The notes beneath the pieces are model-generated. The model saw only the letters and a list, made by a program, of their open reading frames with translations. It searched no databases and had not been told where the DNA came from. This document shows positions 1 through 8,257 of a stretch of 64,000 nucleotides of DNA, piece by piece. The DNA comes from Marimicrobium sp913061115. Lineage in GTDB: Bacteria > Pseudomonadota > Gammaproteobacteria > Pseudomonadales > Halieaceae. Position numbers and translations under genes: made by a program. The stretch lies in contig NZ_CP159826.1 of NCBI RefSeq assembly GCF_047729875.1, forward strand, positions 2,790,001 through 2,854,000, in the 5' to 3' direction. Within the stretch, counting starts at the first letter, position 1; every line of letters starts with the position of its first letter.

Positions 1-11
1 TTATTATTCAT
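1..11 (-). CDS. possible start of a further downstream gene (edge)
   Basis: On the minus strand an ATG at positions 11-9 follows the helicase stop (19-17) by a few bases and runs off the window as Met-Asn-Asn. The tight spacing would fit an operon partner of the helicase, but only three codons are visible. Confidence 0.2.
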
Positions 12-16
12 CACAG

Positions 17-3000
17 CTATTGATGCTCGCCTTGTATGACAATAAAAGCCAGTAGCTCGAAGTCATCCAAGCCTTGAATGCTATTCACTAGCGCAGTGGT
101 TTCTCCACTGCTGAATAAGCTGTCTAGGTCTTTCTCTTCTTTTACGTCCACCATGCTGCGTATGGCATCGCTGAGCAGGCTTGAGTAAGGTTCCATATTG
201 CGGCCATCTTGAGTAGCTGAGTTAAACAGGGCGCAGACATTGGCAATAGGACTGGTATGGTTTTTACAGCAGCTTCTTGTTAAATCCAGGAGCCGCTTCA
301 CTTCGGTGTGGTCTGCAACAATCTCTCCGTCATTACTGATGTAAACTAGGTAATAAGGGTGCAGCCGGTTTTGCTGGTCAATATTTACTGTGTCGTTAAT
401 ATTCTTAAGCGCAAAGATTACCCCTGGGTTTAAGCCCTTTTTTGGATTGGCTGGCACAACGGCATGCATTCCATTGGGGGCGGTTATAGGCTCGCCATAT
501 TTTTCGACCATACCCATGAGATCCATTCGAAAGTCGTTTAAGCCAAGGTCGGTTATGGATACACCCGTTTTCAAGTCCTCTAGCTCAACCACTTCTTCTT
601 GCAGGCGTTTGAGTTGTTCTTTTCGGTAACTTAGATCATTGGCTTTGGCACTAAGTACATTGTCATCACCGGTGGCTGTGACATCTACGATGGTCATGCG
701 GCTTTCAACACGATCTTTTAGATTGATGTATTCATCGAGCGAAATATCAGGCCAGTAGTTGACCAGCTGTATGGATTCGTTCGATGATCCAATACGGTCA
801 ACACGGCCAAAGCGTTGAATAATACGCACAGGGTTCCAATGGATATCATAGTTAATGAGGTAGTCACAATCTTGTAGATTTTGGCCTTCTGAAATACAGT
901 CGGTGGCAATCAGAACGTCTATCTCCGACGGTTCTTGCGGAAGAATGGCTTCCTTAGACTTAGATATGGGAGAGAAGAGCGTGAGTATTTCTTGTATGTC
1001 GTATCCGCGTTTTGCGCTTTTAAGGGTGCTTTTAGGTGAGCTAGAGCCTGTTACCATCGCTGTGTGTATTTGCTGTATCGACCATAATTGGGGCGCCAAT
1101 TGCTCGTACAGATATTGGGCCGTATCGGCAAAGGCGGTGAAGATTATAACCTTTTTATTGCCCTTGCCCTTTATCGTATTGATCGGCTGCTCAATCTTGT
1201 CGTCAACGTGCTTTACTAGGTGTTGTAACTTAGCGTCATCTTTAGGTGCAATTTTGGAGACAGACGCCAGTAAGGAATCAATTATTTCTAGGTCGGCACT
1301 TAAATCTTGCTGCCAGGAAGGTAAGTCCATATCCATTAGCTGGATTTGTACTTTTTTACCGATACTCATTTCTTGAAAGGCTTCGCCATCATCGTCATCC
1401 AGCAGGTCCATTGCCTCTTCTAGATCGCTTATTTCTGTTACGCCGCCCATGCTATGGAATTTATCGATTAATGCTAAGACACGATTGTGATTATCTGAGA
1501 GTGACTGCAAGGTTTTACGAAACGAATAAACCGAACTCTCTAAGCGCTTGAGCAAGTTGGTGGTCATAAGCGCCACTAGGCTCTTCTCGCGGTCAACTTG
1601 CCTCAGTTTGCCCTTACCCCCGTCTACTTCGGTATCGTATAGCTCTTCGTATTTTTTTAATCGGCTTGGCAAGATATAACTTATGGGCGCATAGACTGAT
1701 AGCTTGAGTAGCTTAAGGTGATCGAATATATCATTTAGGCTGACGACATCGTTGCGTGTGGTCAGGGGGCAACGATAAGACAAAGGCGCTCTTCGCTTGG
1801 GGAAATGCCCAATATCTGTGGTGTCATAAAAGGTTTGAATGTGTTTGCGTGAACGGGCAATGGTGACACTATCTAGCAATTCAAAAAAGTCAATATCTAA
1901 CGAGTCTAAAATAGCCTTTGGCGTACGCTGCTCTGGCTCTAGTTTTGACCAATCGTTAAAAGCTCTTTGCGCATTTTTAAAGATAGCTTCTACGGTATTA
2001 CTTGTTTTTAATTTTTTGGTGAGATTGCTTGATTCCCCCTCGTAAGCCAGGGCAAGCTGATTACGCAGATCAGTAAATTTGTTGTTTACTGGAGTGGCTG
2101 ACAACATCAGTACTTTTGTTTTAACGCCGCTTTTGATGACTTTATTCATCAACTTTTGATAGCGGGTTTCACGGTCGTTAACGGCCAGATCATTTCTAAA
2201 GTTATGAGATTCGTCAATCACAACCAGGTCATAATTACCCCAGTTCACTTGATTAAGTTTGGTGCCGAATGATTCCCCTGAAACCCTACTTAAATCAGTA
2301 TGGCAAAGCACATCATAGTTGAAACGATCTTTTGCCAGTATATTCGTCGTGACATTACGGTTGTAGGTGAGCCAGTTGTCTGCTAATTTTTTGGGGCAAA
2401 GTAACAATACAGATTTGTTACGTAGCTCGTAGTATTTCATTACTGCTAAAGCGGTAAAGGTTTTACCTAAGCCAACAGAATCAGCGAGGATGCAGCCGTT
2501 GTGCATTTCAAGTTTGTTGATGATGCCTGTGGCACCATCTTTTTGGTAATTGAATAGTGTTTGCCAAATCACCGTATCTTGATAACCCGTTCGGTCGTTG
2601 GCCAGTACATCCTCATTCATCTCATCTAAAAATTCTTGGAAGATGTTGTAGAGCATGATGAAGTAAATGCGCTCAGGCGAGTTTTCGTGGTAGACCGACT
2701 CGATATGTTGGACGACTTGTTCGGTTACGTCTTCTAGTTTTTCTGGGTCATTCCAGATTTGATCAAAGAGCTGTAAGTACTGTGCAGTGAATGGCATCTG
2801 ATCAAATTTATGTACGAAGTTGGATACCGCGCTACCTTTTTGGTAGCCAAGGTCTACCGCCGTAAAGCCATTTATCGGTGCGAAAACTGTATCGCCATCT
2901 TTAGCTTCTGTTGCAGCAAATGGCTGCATTTGGGCACTTGATGTATTCGATTTAAAAGTTACTTTGTCTTTAATCCAGCTAGCGCATTCTTTGGCGATGG

Positions 3001-3307
3001 CTTTTTGATTGAGTTCATTCTTCAGGTGTATCTCAAATTCTGACCCGAATACACTGCGCTCCCTATGTATTTTTGGGATATAGAATTCACGATGTTCTTT
3101 TTCAATCTTATCGGTAGCTTTCTCTGGAAGGAATGTAGGCGAGGTGAAGATAAATTCGAGAGAGTCTATTTTTGATAACTCTTTTTTTAGGGCGACGAAA
3201 GCGTACATAGAAAAGCATGATGCAGCGACCTTTAGCTTTGATTTAGCGGTCAGTGATGACTTTAACTCTTCACCAAATAAGGTGTTTATATTGTCGATTA
3301 CCTGCAT
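17..3307 (-). CDS. SNF2-type helicase with PLD-like N-terminus
   Basis: Large ATP-dependent DNA helicase/translocase of the kind found in genomic islands and often beside DNA methyltransferase genes. The first ~150 residues resemble the phospholipase-D-like region seen in this family. The SNF2 motor follows: Walker A ADSVGLGKTF near residue 277-286, Walker B VVIDESH near 364-370, motif III LSATPVNN near 406. The C-terminal helicase lobe has VIIFTAFADT, ATDCISEGQNLQ and the arginine-finger motif QRFGRVDRIG. ATG at 3307 is chosen; a TTG two codons upstream (3313) is possible. Gene is full length (~1096 aa). It is transcribed away from the island genes on its right, and a small downstream frame may start at the window edge. 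A defence (restriction-like) role is inference only; no methylase or nuclease partner lies inside the window. Confidence 0.85.
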   Translation of the reverse strand: MQVIDNINTLFGEELKSSLTAKSKLKVAASCFSMYAFVALKKELSKIDSLEFIFTSPTFLPEKATDKIEKEHREFYIPKIHRERSVFGSEFEIHLKNELNQKAIAKECASWIKDKVTFKSNTSSAQMQPFAATEAKDGDTVFAPINGFTAVDLGYQKGSAVSNFVHKFDQMPFTAQYLQLFDQIWNDPEKLEDVTEQVVQHIESVYHENSPERIYFIMLYNIFQEFLDEMNEDVLANDRTGYQDTVIWQTLFNYQKDGATGIINKLEMHNGCILADSVGLGKTFTALAVMKYYELRNKSVLLLCPKKLADNWLTYNRNVTTNILAKDRFNYDVLCHTDLSRVSGESFGTKLNQVNWGNYDLVVIDESHNFRNDLAVNDRETRYQKLMNKVIKSGVKTKVLMLSATPVNNKFTDLRNQLALAYEGESSNLTKKLKTSNTVEAIFKNAQRAFNDWSKLEPEQRTPKAILDSLDIDFFELLDSVTIARSRKHIQTFYDTTDIGHFPKRRAPLSYRCPLTTRNDVVSLNDIFDHLKLLKLSVYAPISYILPSRLKKYEELYDTEVDGGKGKLRQVDREKSLVALMTTNLLKRLESSVYSFRKTLQSLSDNHNRVLALIDKFHSMGGVTEISDLEEAMDLLDDDDGEAFQEMSIGKKVQIQLMDMDLPSWQQDLSADLEIIDSLLASVSKIAPKDDAKLQHLVKHVDDKIEQPINTIKGKGNKKVIIFTAFADTAQYLYEQLAPQLWSIQQIHTAMVTGSSSPKSTLKSAKRGYDIQEILTLFSPISKSKEAILPQEPSEIDVLIATDCISEGQNLQDCDYLINYDIHWNPVRIIQRFGRVDRIGSSNESIQLVNYWPDISLDEYINLKDRVESRMTIVDVTATGDDNVLSAKANDLSYRKEQLKRLQEEVVELEDLKTGVSITDLGLNDFRMDLMGMVEKYGEPITAPNGMHAVVPANPKKGLNPGVIFALKNINDTVNIDQQNRLHPYYLVYISNDGEIVADHTEVKRLLDLTRSCCKNHTSPIANVCALFNSATQDGRNMEPYSSLLSDAIRSMVDVKEEKDLDSLFSSGETTALVNSIQGLDDFELLAFIVIQGEHQ

Positions 3308-3379
3308 ATTCAAACGTCCATTCTCTATAAACTCTTAAGCTAAACTATCAGAGGCGCGCCTCATTAGGTTTACTGCGTT

Positions 3380-3398
3380 TGTACTGTAATGTACTGTA
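3380..3398. repeat. tandem TGTACTGTA integrase-arm-like repeat
   Basis: TGTACTGTA occurs at 3380-3388 and 3390-3398, followed by TCG. The same type of motif (TGTACCGT twice, then ATCGG) stands at 10372-10391 beside a tmRNA-type att core. Short directly repeated sites like these are typical arm-binding sites of tyrosine integrases. No convincing att core was found next to this copy. Confidence 0.4.
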
Positions 3399-3525
3399 TC
3401 GTCCGACAGAGTCCAAAGAGAAATTGAGTTTTTAACAGATACCAGATCAAGATCACTGTGGCTCGACCCTCTAGCGCCACCACCGACATACACTCACTCA
3501 CGAGATTCGCTCACGGAGGGGCCCA

Positions 3526-4035
3526 TTGAGCAAAAAATCACCAGGAAGTCATGTCATCCCTCCTGACGAGCCAGTCGAGCGGTACTGTCCGACATTAGAA
3601 TCCCAGTTCGAGCAACTTCATCGGCTGCTATGCAATTACTTAATAATTCCAGACTCGACAGGGTCGATCGCCTCTTACTGCCAACGAATGAGAACTCTCT
3701 ACTATTCGATGAGAAATCGACTGGAGGATGATTGCGGGATATCGGCACAAGTTGCGGATGCACTGCAAGTACCCGAGATCGAGCATGTACTGAAACTTCT
3801 TAATGATCGGGAGGACTCGGTCGAAGGCCAGGAAAAATATACTGAACTAAAGAACGGACAGCTCGAGGACTCCTTTTCAAATGCAGCCGATTGCTGGCAG
3901 CAATATCGATGGCATATCTTCGAGGCGGCCAGGATTTTGAGGCTAACCGGGCAACGAATTACGGTGACTGAGGAAAATGATCCACGCCGTTACCCGTGGC
4001 TGGAGCAGACCCATCTAGTGTTTACAGAAGATTAG
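3526..4035 (+). CDS. hypothetical island protein (169 aa)
   Basis: Not recognised. The start is TTG at 3526, supported by a strong Shine-Dalgarno sequence GGAGGG at 3515-3520 with normal spacing; no better start exists. The product is soluble, acidic, without signal peptide or membrane segment. It contains two Cys (in RYCPTLESQFEQL and LEDDCGISAQVADAL) and a charged helical C-terminal half. It is the first gene of a plus-strand run of small island genes ending at 6196, with 10 bases to the next gene, so probably co-transcribed with it. Confidence 0.6.
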   Translation: MSKKSPGSHVIPPDEPVERYCPTLESQFEQLHRLLCNYLIIPDSTGSIASYCQRMRTLYYSMRNRLEDDCGISAQVADALQVPEIEHVLKLLNDREDSVEGQEKYTELKNGQLEDSFSNAADCWQQYRWHIFEAARILRLTGQRITVTEENDPRRYPWLEQTHLVFTED

Positions 4036-4045
4036 GTATTGCAGT

Positions 4046-4522
4046 ATGTGGGAAAAAACAAAACCAGATGATGAATGCGCTAGCGAAAGCATGCTCAAGG
4101 GCATAGATAACCTAATCGACGCCGCCAAGAAGCATAAAGATCGCCAACTTTTCGAAAGCCAGCTTGATCACTTCATAGGCAATGCAAGGCGGGGATACCC
4201 GATCCCAGATAGCATCATGTGTTTGACTGCCGATGTTCTTGAGAGGCTGATGCGAGGCCAGGGCGTAGTAAAAGTCTCAGATGTCATCGGACCGAGAAAA
4301 TCTGGCTCGCGAGGCCGAAAAAGTATCGAGAAACAGGCTGAAGCCAAGAAGGTCGCGCAAATCTTTATCGGTAACAAACTCTTCAAAGAGATGGGCTATC
4401 AGGAAAACCTGGAGAAAACTGGCGATGAATGCGGCCTCTCAGACAGGACAGTAGCAACCATCATCAAAGATTATGCGGACCGCGAGCCAGCGTTCCGGTA
4501 TCTACCGAAAGAATATGGCTAA
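4046..4522 (+). CDS. hypothetical island protein (158 aa)
   Basis: Not recognised as a named family. The protein is basic and soluble. The central stretch IGPRKSGSRGRKSIEKQAE is rich in Arg/Lys, and the C-terminal part (ECGLSDRTVATIIKDYADR) reads like a helix-turn-helix, with a Leu-Ser-Asp-Arg-Thr turn. That suggests DNA binding, which is inference. It sits between an unknown gene and the AlpA-like regulator and is on the same strand as both. Confidence 0.6.
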   Translation: MWEKTKPDDECASESMLKGIDNLIDAAKKHKDRQLFESQLDHFIGNARRGYPIPDSIMCLTADVLERLMRGQGVVKVSDVIGPRKSGSRGRKSIEKQAEAKKVAQIFIGNKLFKEMGYQENLEKTGDECGLSDRTVATIIKDYADREPAFRYLPKEYG

Positions 4523-4599
4523 TTTCCTTCAGTGATCAGCAGCAGCTAGTGCCATACCTTGGAAGGCGAGTGTTCAACAACAGCCAAGGAACCACTAGC

Positions 4600-4812
4600 A
4601 TGACCAATAGAATCCTGAGACTACCTGAAGTAATCCATAAAACTGGGTTATCCCGGTCCTCCATCTACCTAAAAATTGGCGAATCAGCTTTCCCGACTCC
4701 CGTTCACCTCGGCCCTAGAATGGTCGGCTGGCGCCAAGGCGATATAGATGCCTGGATAGACAAGCTTTCTTGCTTAGCCAAACCCGAAGCTGGATCGGAG
4801 GCTGGCAAATGA
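4600..4812 (+). CDS. AlpA-like helix-turn-helix regulator
   Basis: A 70-residue AlpA/excisionase-type DNA-binding protein. The sequence ILRLPEVIHKTGLSRSSIYL is the classic AlpA helix-turn-helix, followed by FPTPVHLGPRMVGWRQGDID and the terminal helix DAWIDKL. Such proteins act as excision directionality factors or transcription activators of prophage and island integrase genes. The ATG at 4600 is preceded by AAGGA at 4586-4590; an upstream extension of the frame to 4429 overlaps the previous gene and is unlikely. It overlaps the next start as ATGA (4809-4812). No intact integrase remains nearby for it to serve. Confidence 0.85.
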   Translation: MTNRILRLPEVIHKTGLSRSSIYLKIGESAFPTPVHLGPRMVGWRQGDIDAWIDKLSCLAKPEAGSEAGK

Positions 4813-5042
4813 CTTCCTATCTCGCGTTCAACCACAGGGAACATGTTGTCGGCAGCCTGGCGGAGACCCTCCAATGGGCAATCCAGACGTCAACTACTCA
4901 ATCCCAGCCAGTTCATGTAGCCCGCGCCCGCGCCGGTGAGAGATTCGCTCGACTGATCATAGAGGTTTCAAAGGGTGCCCCCTACGCCATTCGTTCTGGC
5001 AGATCCATACGCGTGAAGGAGGTGAGAAAACTCAATGGCTAA
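4809..5042 (+). CDS. small hypothetical island protein (77 aa)
   Basis: Not recognised. The start ATG at 4809 overlaps the stop of the AlpA gene (ATGA), indicating translational coupling; a longer frame from 4770 would lie inside the regulator gene. The product is basic, with an Arg-rich middle (VARARAGERFARLIIEV) and no membrane segment. Its own stop at 5040-5042 overlaps the start of the next gene at 5035. The chain of overlaps suggests one polycistronic message. Confidence 0.6.
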   Translation: MTSYLAFNHREHVVGSLAETLQWAIQTSTTQSQPVHVARARAGERFARLIIEVSKGAPYAIRSGRSIRVKEVRKLNG

Positions 5043-5568
5043 GTCGATCAGCAAAAAGATCCGGCGCAAAGGCCGATTTATTCAGAAACATGAAGAATGG
5101 ATGGAGTCTCCAGCATACAGAGACCTTAACCCAGTAGCTCGCTGCCTCTTAGAGGAGTTTCAAAGAGTCTATCTTCCTGGACGAAATGGGCGGCTTGTTT
5201 TATCAGTGAGGCAGGCTAGCGAGCGAATTCGGGCAAATAAGGACACCATCGCCAGAGCTTTCCATACGCTTGCCGAGCACGGATATATCGCACTTGAAAA
5301 AGGCGAATACTGGCAAGAATCAAAAGCCAGGGAATGGCGCCTGACGATTGAACCCACCAATGGTAGGGAGCCTACCGACGAGTGGCGACTTTGGCAGCCT
5401 GGCGCGCCAGTCGCATCTCTGCCCAAGAAAAAATCGCGATCCCAAAAAGAGGGACGTACCTGTACCATTTCGAGGGACAAACCTACCCAATGCGAGGGTC
5501 AGCAGTGGAATACTGGTGAGTCTTCGGTGAACAACGTGCTGCAAATCAATGAGTTACGAAAGCGCTAA
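5035..5568 (+). CDS. winged-helix island protein, possible replication/regulatory factor
   Basis: A 177-residue protein with a probable winged-helix domain: residues ~20-100 include LNPVARCLLEEFQRVYL, LSVRQASERIRANKDTIARA (helix-turn-helix) and LAEHGYIALEKG (wing). This arrangement is seen in island and plasmid replication-initiation or regulatory proteins. The C-terminal ~70 residues are basic, Ser/Lys-rich and look disordered. It overlaps the preceding gene by eight bases and the following one by 20. DNA binding is well supported; a replication role is inference. Confidence 0.65.
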   Translation: MAKSISKKIRRKGRFIQKHEEWMESPAYRDLNPVARCLLEEFQRVYLPGRNGRLVLSVRQASERIRANKDTIARAFHTLAEHGYIALEKGEYWQESKAREWRLTIEPTNGREPTDEWRLWQPGAPVASLPKKKSRSQKEGRTCTISRDKPTQCEGQQWNTGESSVNNVLQINELRKR

Positions 5569-6196
5569 TCAGGCGCCTGTCCGGAATGAGGGGAAACATA
5601 TATCTATACCATATGCACCTGCCATGGCTTCGGCTAAACCCCTTACCACAGACCTTCTATCGATAGATGTGAGATTGCTCTACCGGGATGGTATTTGCGA
5701 GGATGGGGCTCGGCGAACACTTTTCTGGACGGCTGGCGACGTCATTGCTGGTTCCGTGACGGTTATTGGGTTATCTAGCCTCATTTTGATCACGTACGTT
5801 GAAAGATCGACCGGTGGCCCCGGAATAGAGAAAGCCGAACCTGTAGCTCTTTCATGGACGGCCTGTCACTTCGGAGGCAAGAGACCTTGGTTCATCTGCC
5901 CCAGCCCGCGATGTGGGAGGCGTGTAGCAATTTTATACGGAGGACGAGTATTTACATGCCGCCACTGCAACGAGCTTACCTACCCGTGCCAGAGGGAGAG
6001 CGAGAGCGACCGCCTTCTTAGAAAGGCAGAGAAAATTCGAGAACGGCTTAATTCCATCCCGGGAGTGGTAAATCCGTTATCGAATAAACCGGTCTACATG
6101 CATTGGAAAACGTTTCTAAGGCTTGTAACTCTCTATGATAAGCACGCACGAAAGAGCTTTGCCCTGTTTAATGAAGAACTGACGCAGTCAAGGTAA
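5549..6196 (+). CDS. zinc-ribbon island protein
   Basis: A 215-residue hypothetical protein of a type common in proteobacterial islands. The central region has a two-part zinc ribbon: a first knuckle CPSPRCGRR and, ~20 residues later, FTCRHCNEL, giving a C-x4-C / C-x2-C arrangement. Before it lies PVALSWTACHFGGKRPWFIC, and after it a basic helix (SDRLLRKAEKIRERLNSI). Nucleic-acid binding is likely; function is not known. It overlaps the upstream winged-helix gene and ends the five-gene run, ~120 bases before the DarT fragment. Confidence 0.65.
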   Translation: MSYESANQAPVRNEGKHISIPYAPAMASAKPLTTDLLSIDVRLLYRDGICEDGARRTLFWTAGDVIAGSVTVIGLSSLILITYVERSTGGPGIEKAEPVALSWTACHFGGKRPWFICPSPRCGRRVAILYGGRVFTCRHCNELTYPCQRESESDRLLRKAEKIRERLNSIPGVVNPLSNKPVYMHWKTFLRLVTLYDKHARKSFALFNEELTQSR

Positions 6197-6317
6197 CTCA
6201 ACTACCGGGTCAGGCCGTCAACCAAGTTGGCTAATGATTTCGGCCACATTCACCCAACTTAAGTTTAAGCAGGGTAGAATGCAGAGCATTGAATACTAAT
6301 TTCTGACTTGCAGGCGC

Positions 6318-6554
6318 ATGGCATACGAGTACCTAAACCCAGAAAAGGGTCTGATCTGGAGAATTGCTCACCGTGACAACGTAGAGTGGGTTTTGGCAAA
6401 TGGCCTGTGCTCAGCGAACTCTGGCATCCAAGACCCCAATTTCACAGCCATTGGCAACCCCGACTTGATTGATCGACGGCAAACCGGCTCCATCCACCTG
6501 CCACGAGGAGGCACATTAAAGGAGGGCCTAAAAAATTCGCCTAAGGGTAACTAA
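6318..6554 (+). pseudogene. DarT (DUF4433) toxin, N-terminal fragment
   Basis: The first ~70 residues match the start of DarT, the DNA ADP-ribosyltransferase toxin: AYEYLNPEKGLIWRIAHRDN, then VEWVLANGLCSANSG, then the family landmark IGNPDLIDRR and PRGGTL. Intact DarT is about 200 residues or more; here similarity stops after GGTLKEGL and the frame closes at 6554. The catalytic Glu region is missing, so the product cannot be an active toxin. No DarG antitoxin macrodomain gene is present. It is a decay relic at the end of the island gene run. Confidence 0.75.
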
Positions 6555-6641
6555 GCATATTCGGGGACCATATGATTGGAGTCGCTCTCGACCGTTTAAC
6601 CCCGCAACAAGCGTAGGCAAAGACAACCCCGACCAGCAGTA

Positions 6642-6665
6642 GGGGCAACCTATGGGGCAACCTAG
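6642..6665. repeat. tandem 12-bp integrase-arm-like repeat
   Basis: GGGGCAACCTAT (6642-6653) is immediately followed by GGGGCAACCTAG (6654-6665). It lies ~60 bases left of a tmRNA-type att core, the usual place for integrase arm sites. Confidence 0.55.
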
Positions 6666-6723
6666 ACATATAGATTTAAGTAAATTCAATATATTCAATA
6701 TGTTACCGGCCAAAGTAGATTGA

Positions 6724-6737
6724 CGCCGCCTCCACCA
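6724..6737 (+). other. att core (tmRNA 3'-end sequence), left copy
   Basis: CGCCGCCTCCACCA matches the 3' end of gammaproteobacterial tmRNA (ssrA), a common island integration site. The same 14 bases recur at 10455-10468. The bases before the core do not continue as a tmRNA T-arm, so this is an att remnant, not an ssrA gene. Confidence 0.6.
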
Positions 6738-7206
6738 TTTCACTATTCCAGCGATCATATCCAACCACGAGCGCTTCTAATACCCTTTAAATACGTCATA
6801 ATACGCCTTTTGTCGTTCATTAGCGTGCGCTAGAGACCGCCAGCAGCCGCTGGTTTTAGCACGCCAAGATGAACTCCACCAGCGTTCCATGTCCCCCTAT
6901 ATTTAAACGACTTTACCGCATCTGGCAAGCCCATGACCTCGCTTAGTCACGAGGCTATGGGTAGTCAGCGATTGAACATAATCTGCCATTACGCGCACAG
7001 GCCTGCCCTCTGGTTGGCCAATGACCGCTAGCGCTCGCGTAATTAAGATTATGTATAAATCCCCGACCTTATGGCTGCGCCACTCCCCAGCCCAACACGG
7101 CAAGGTATTGGTCTGGCACGTAACTTTACATAGCAATGCCCAAACCTTACATAGTGTACATATTGCTTGAGGTCTTATAGGCTCTCATGATCAATAATTA
7201 TTCTGG

Positions 7207-8136
7207 ATGACTTTTCTAATGACCTCAACAACAGCACCACAGCGTAGCGTCTTCGCCTTGTCTGCAGTGATAAGAACTGTTGCCAACTTATTGGTAGGCT
7301 CAGCCGCCCTGCTGTTTGTCATAACCGCAAGTGCACAGCCAAGTGGACAGTCTCTGGGGCCTTGGACATGGACCAATGTGACACTTAATGACGCCACAAC
7401 CGGCGCTCCAAGTGGCACAGTAACCGGGTCGTTTACGTTTGTCTCACTCGGCCCAGCAGGCGGGACCATCACTGCCACTACTACGACAACGGGAGTGGAC
7501 GCCACTACCTTTGATTCCGGCTATCTCAGCACGGGTGTTGTGTTTCTGAACAGTGCGTTCGACGCAGACTATACAGACGCACCCGGATTTGTCCTTGTGG
7601 GCCTTGAATCGACCGTGCCGGGGGGGTTCCCGTTCGAAACAACGGCGGTTAATCTTGCCGCAACGCCAAGTGACGGGAGTGCAGACATTGCCTTCTCTGT
7701 GAGCGACGGAACGAGCCGCATTACTGGCGCTGGCAAGGTGACATGCAGTAATGCTGACTGTACTGATTTCACCGATGGCGATGAAGTGGACTACGACTCG
7801 GTTCCGCCCCCAACGCTAGTCGGACCTGTTCCCGTAATCACTAACTACCAGTACAGTCTGGATGGAGGGGCCGCTGTCGCCCTAAGCCCGGAGGATAATG
7901 CTAGCCCGATCACGATCAGCGGGCTCACCAATGGCACAACTTATTCTATTACACTGCAACCATTAGATAGCACCGGTAACCCTGTGGGTCCACCCTCCGA
8001 TCCGGTAGAGGTGACCCTAGCAGGCATTCAACCCGGAGCGGGAGCCACAGCTGTGCCTGTAGGCCCTCTGTGGCTCCTAGGCGTCATGGCTGGTTTGCTA
8101 TCGCTAGTGGCTGTCAGAAAGCTTCGTAAAGCCTGA
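7207..8136 (+). CDS. secreted protein with FN3-like region and XrtH/IPTL-type C-terminal sorting tail
   Basis: A 309-residue exported protein. The N-terminus (the second Met at codon 5, MTSTTAPQRSV, may be the real start) leads into a signal segment (LLVGSAALLFVITASAQ). The middle is Thr/Gly/Asp-rich. The end carries a fibronectin-III-like strand (SPITISGLTNGTTYSITL). The final ~28 residues are a sorting tail: a Pro-rich lead VPVGPLW, the hydrophobic helix LLGVMAGLLSLVAV and the basic end RKLRKA, resembling IPTL-type signals processed by exosortase H. The tail is nearly the same as that of the LRR protein at 9438. No exosortase is in the window. A terminator follows at 8167. Confidence 0.7.
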   Translation: MTFLMTSTTAPQRSVFALSAVIRTVANLLVGSAALLFVITASAQPSGQSLGPWTWTNVTLNDATTGAPSGTVTGSFTFVSLGPAGGTITATTTTTGVDATTFDSGYLSTGVVFLNSAFDADYTDAPGFVLVGLESTVPGGFPFETTAVNLAATPSDGSADIAFSVSDGTSRITGAGKVTCSNADCTDFTDGDEVDYDSVPPPTLVGPVPVITNYQYSLDGGAAVALSPEDNASPITISGLTNGTTYSITLQPLDSTGNPVGPPSDPVEVTLAGIQPGAGATAVPVGPLWLLGVMAGLLSLVAVRKLRKA

Positions 8137-8166
8137 GTAAGCTCGCTCGAATACGGCAACACACAG

Positions 8167-8187
8167 CGGCTCCTTCGGGGCCGTTTT
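8167..8187 (+). terminator. rho-independent terminator
   Basis: Stem CGGCTCC / GGGGCCG around a UUC loop, followed by TTTT. It ends the 7207 gene. The identical hairpin recurs at 8943-8963. Confidence 0.75.
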
Positions 8188-8257
8188 GCTGTCAGGTATC
8201 CAACCCCCGCAGAAACCACGCGATCCATCGGCATTCCTGTGTTACCCTCTGCCGGCA

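Larger units (their letters stand above)
6555..7206. other. gene-poor island boundary
   Basis: No gene can be supported. The stretch holds tandem 12-bp repeats (6642-6665), an att core (6724-6737) and the upstream region of the 7207 gene. A 77-codon minus-strand frame (6903-7136) has no recognisable motif. Confidence 0.5.

Noticed and set aside
903..1376. 157-codon plus-strand frame inside the helicase
   Set aside because: Antisense shadow of the well-supported helicase gene.
3455..3490. tRNA 3' end or att core near CTCGACCCTCTAGCGCCACCA
   Set aside because: T-loop, stem and CCA positions do not fit any consistent tRNA fold, and the core differs from the two tmRNA-type copies.
6903..7136. 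77-codon minus-strand frame
   Set aside because: No recognisable motif, no ribosome site, and it lies in an att-flanking region; coding not supported.
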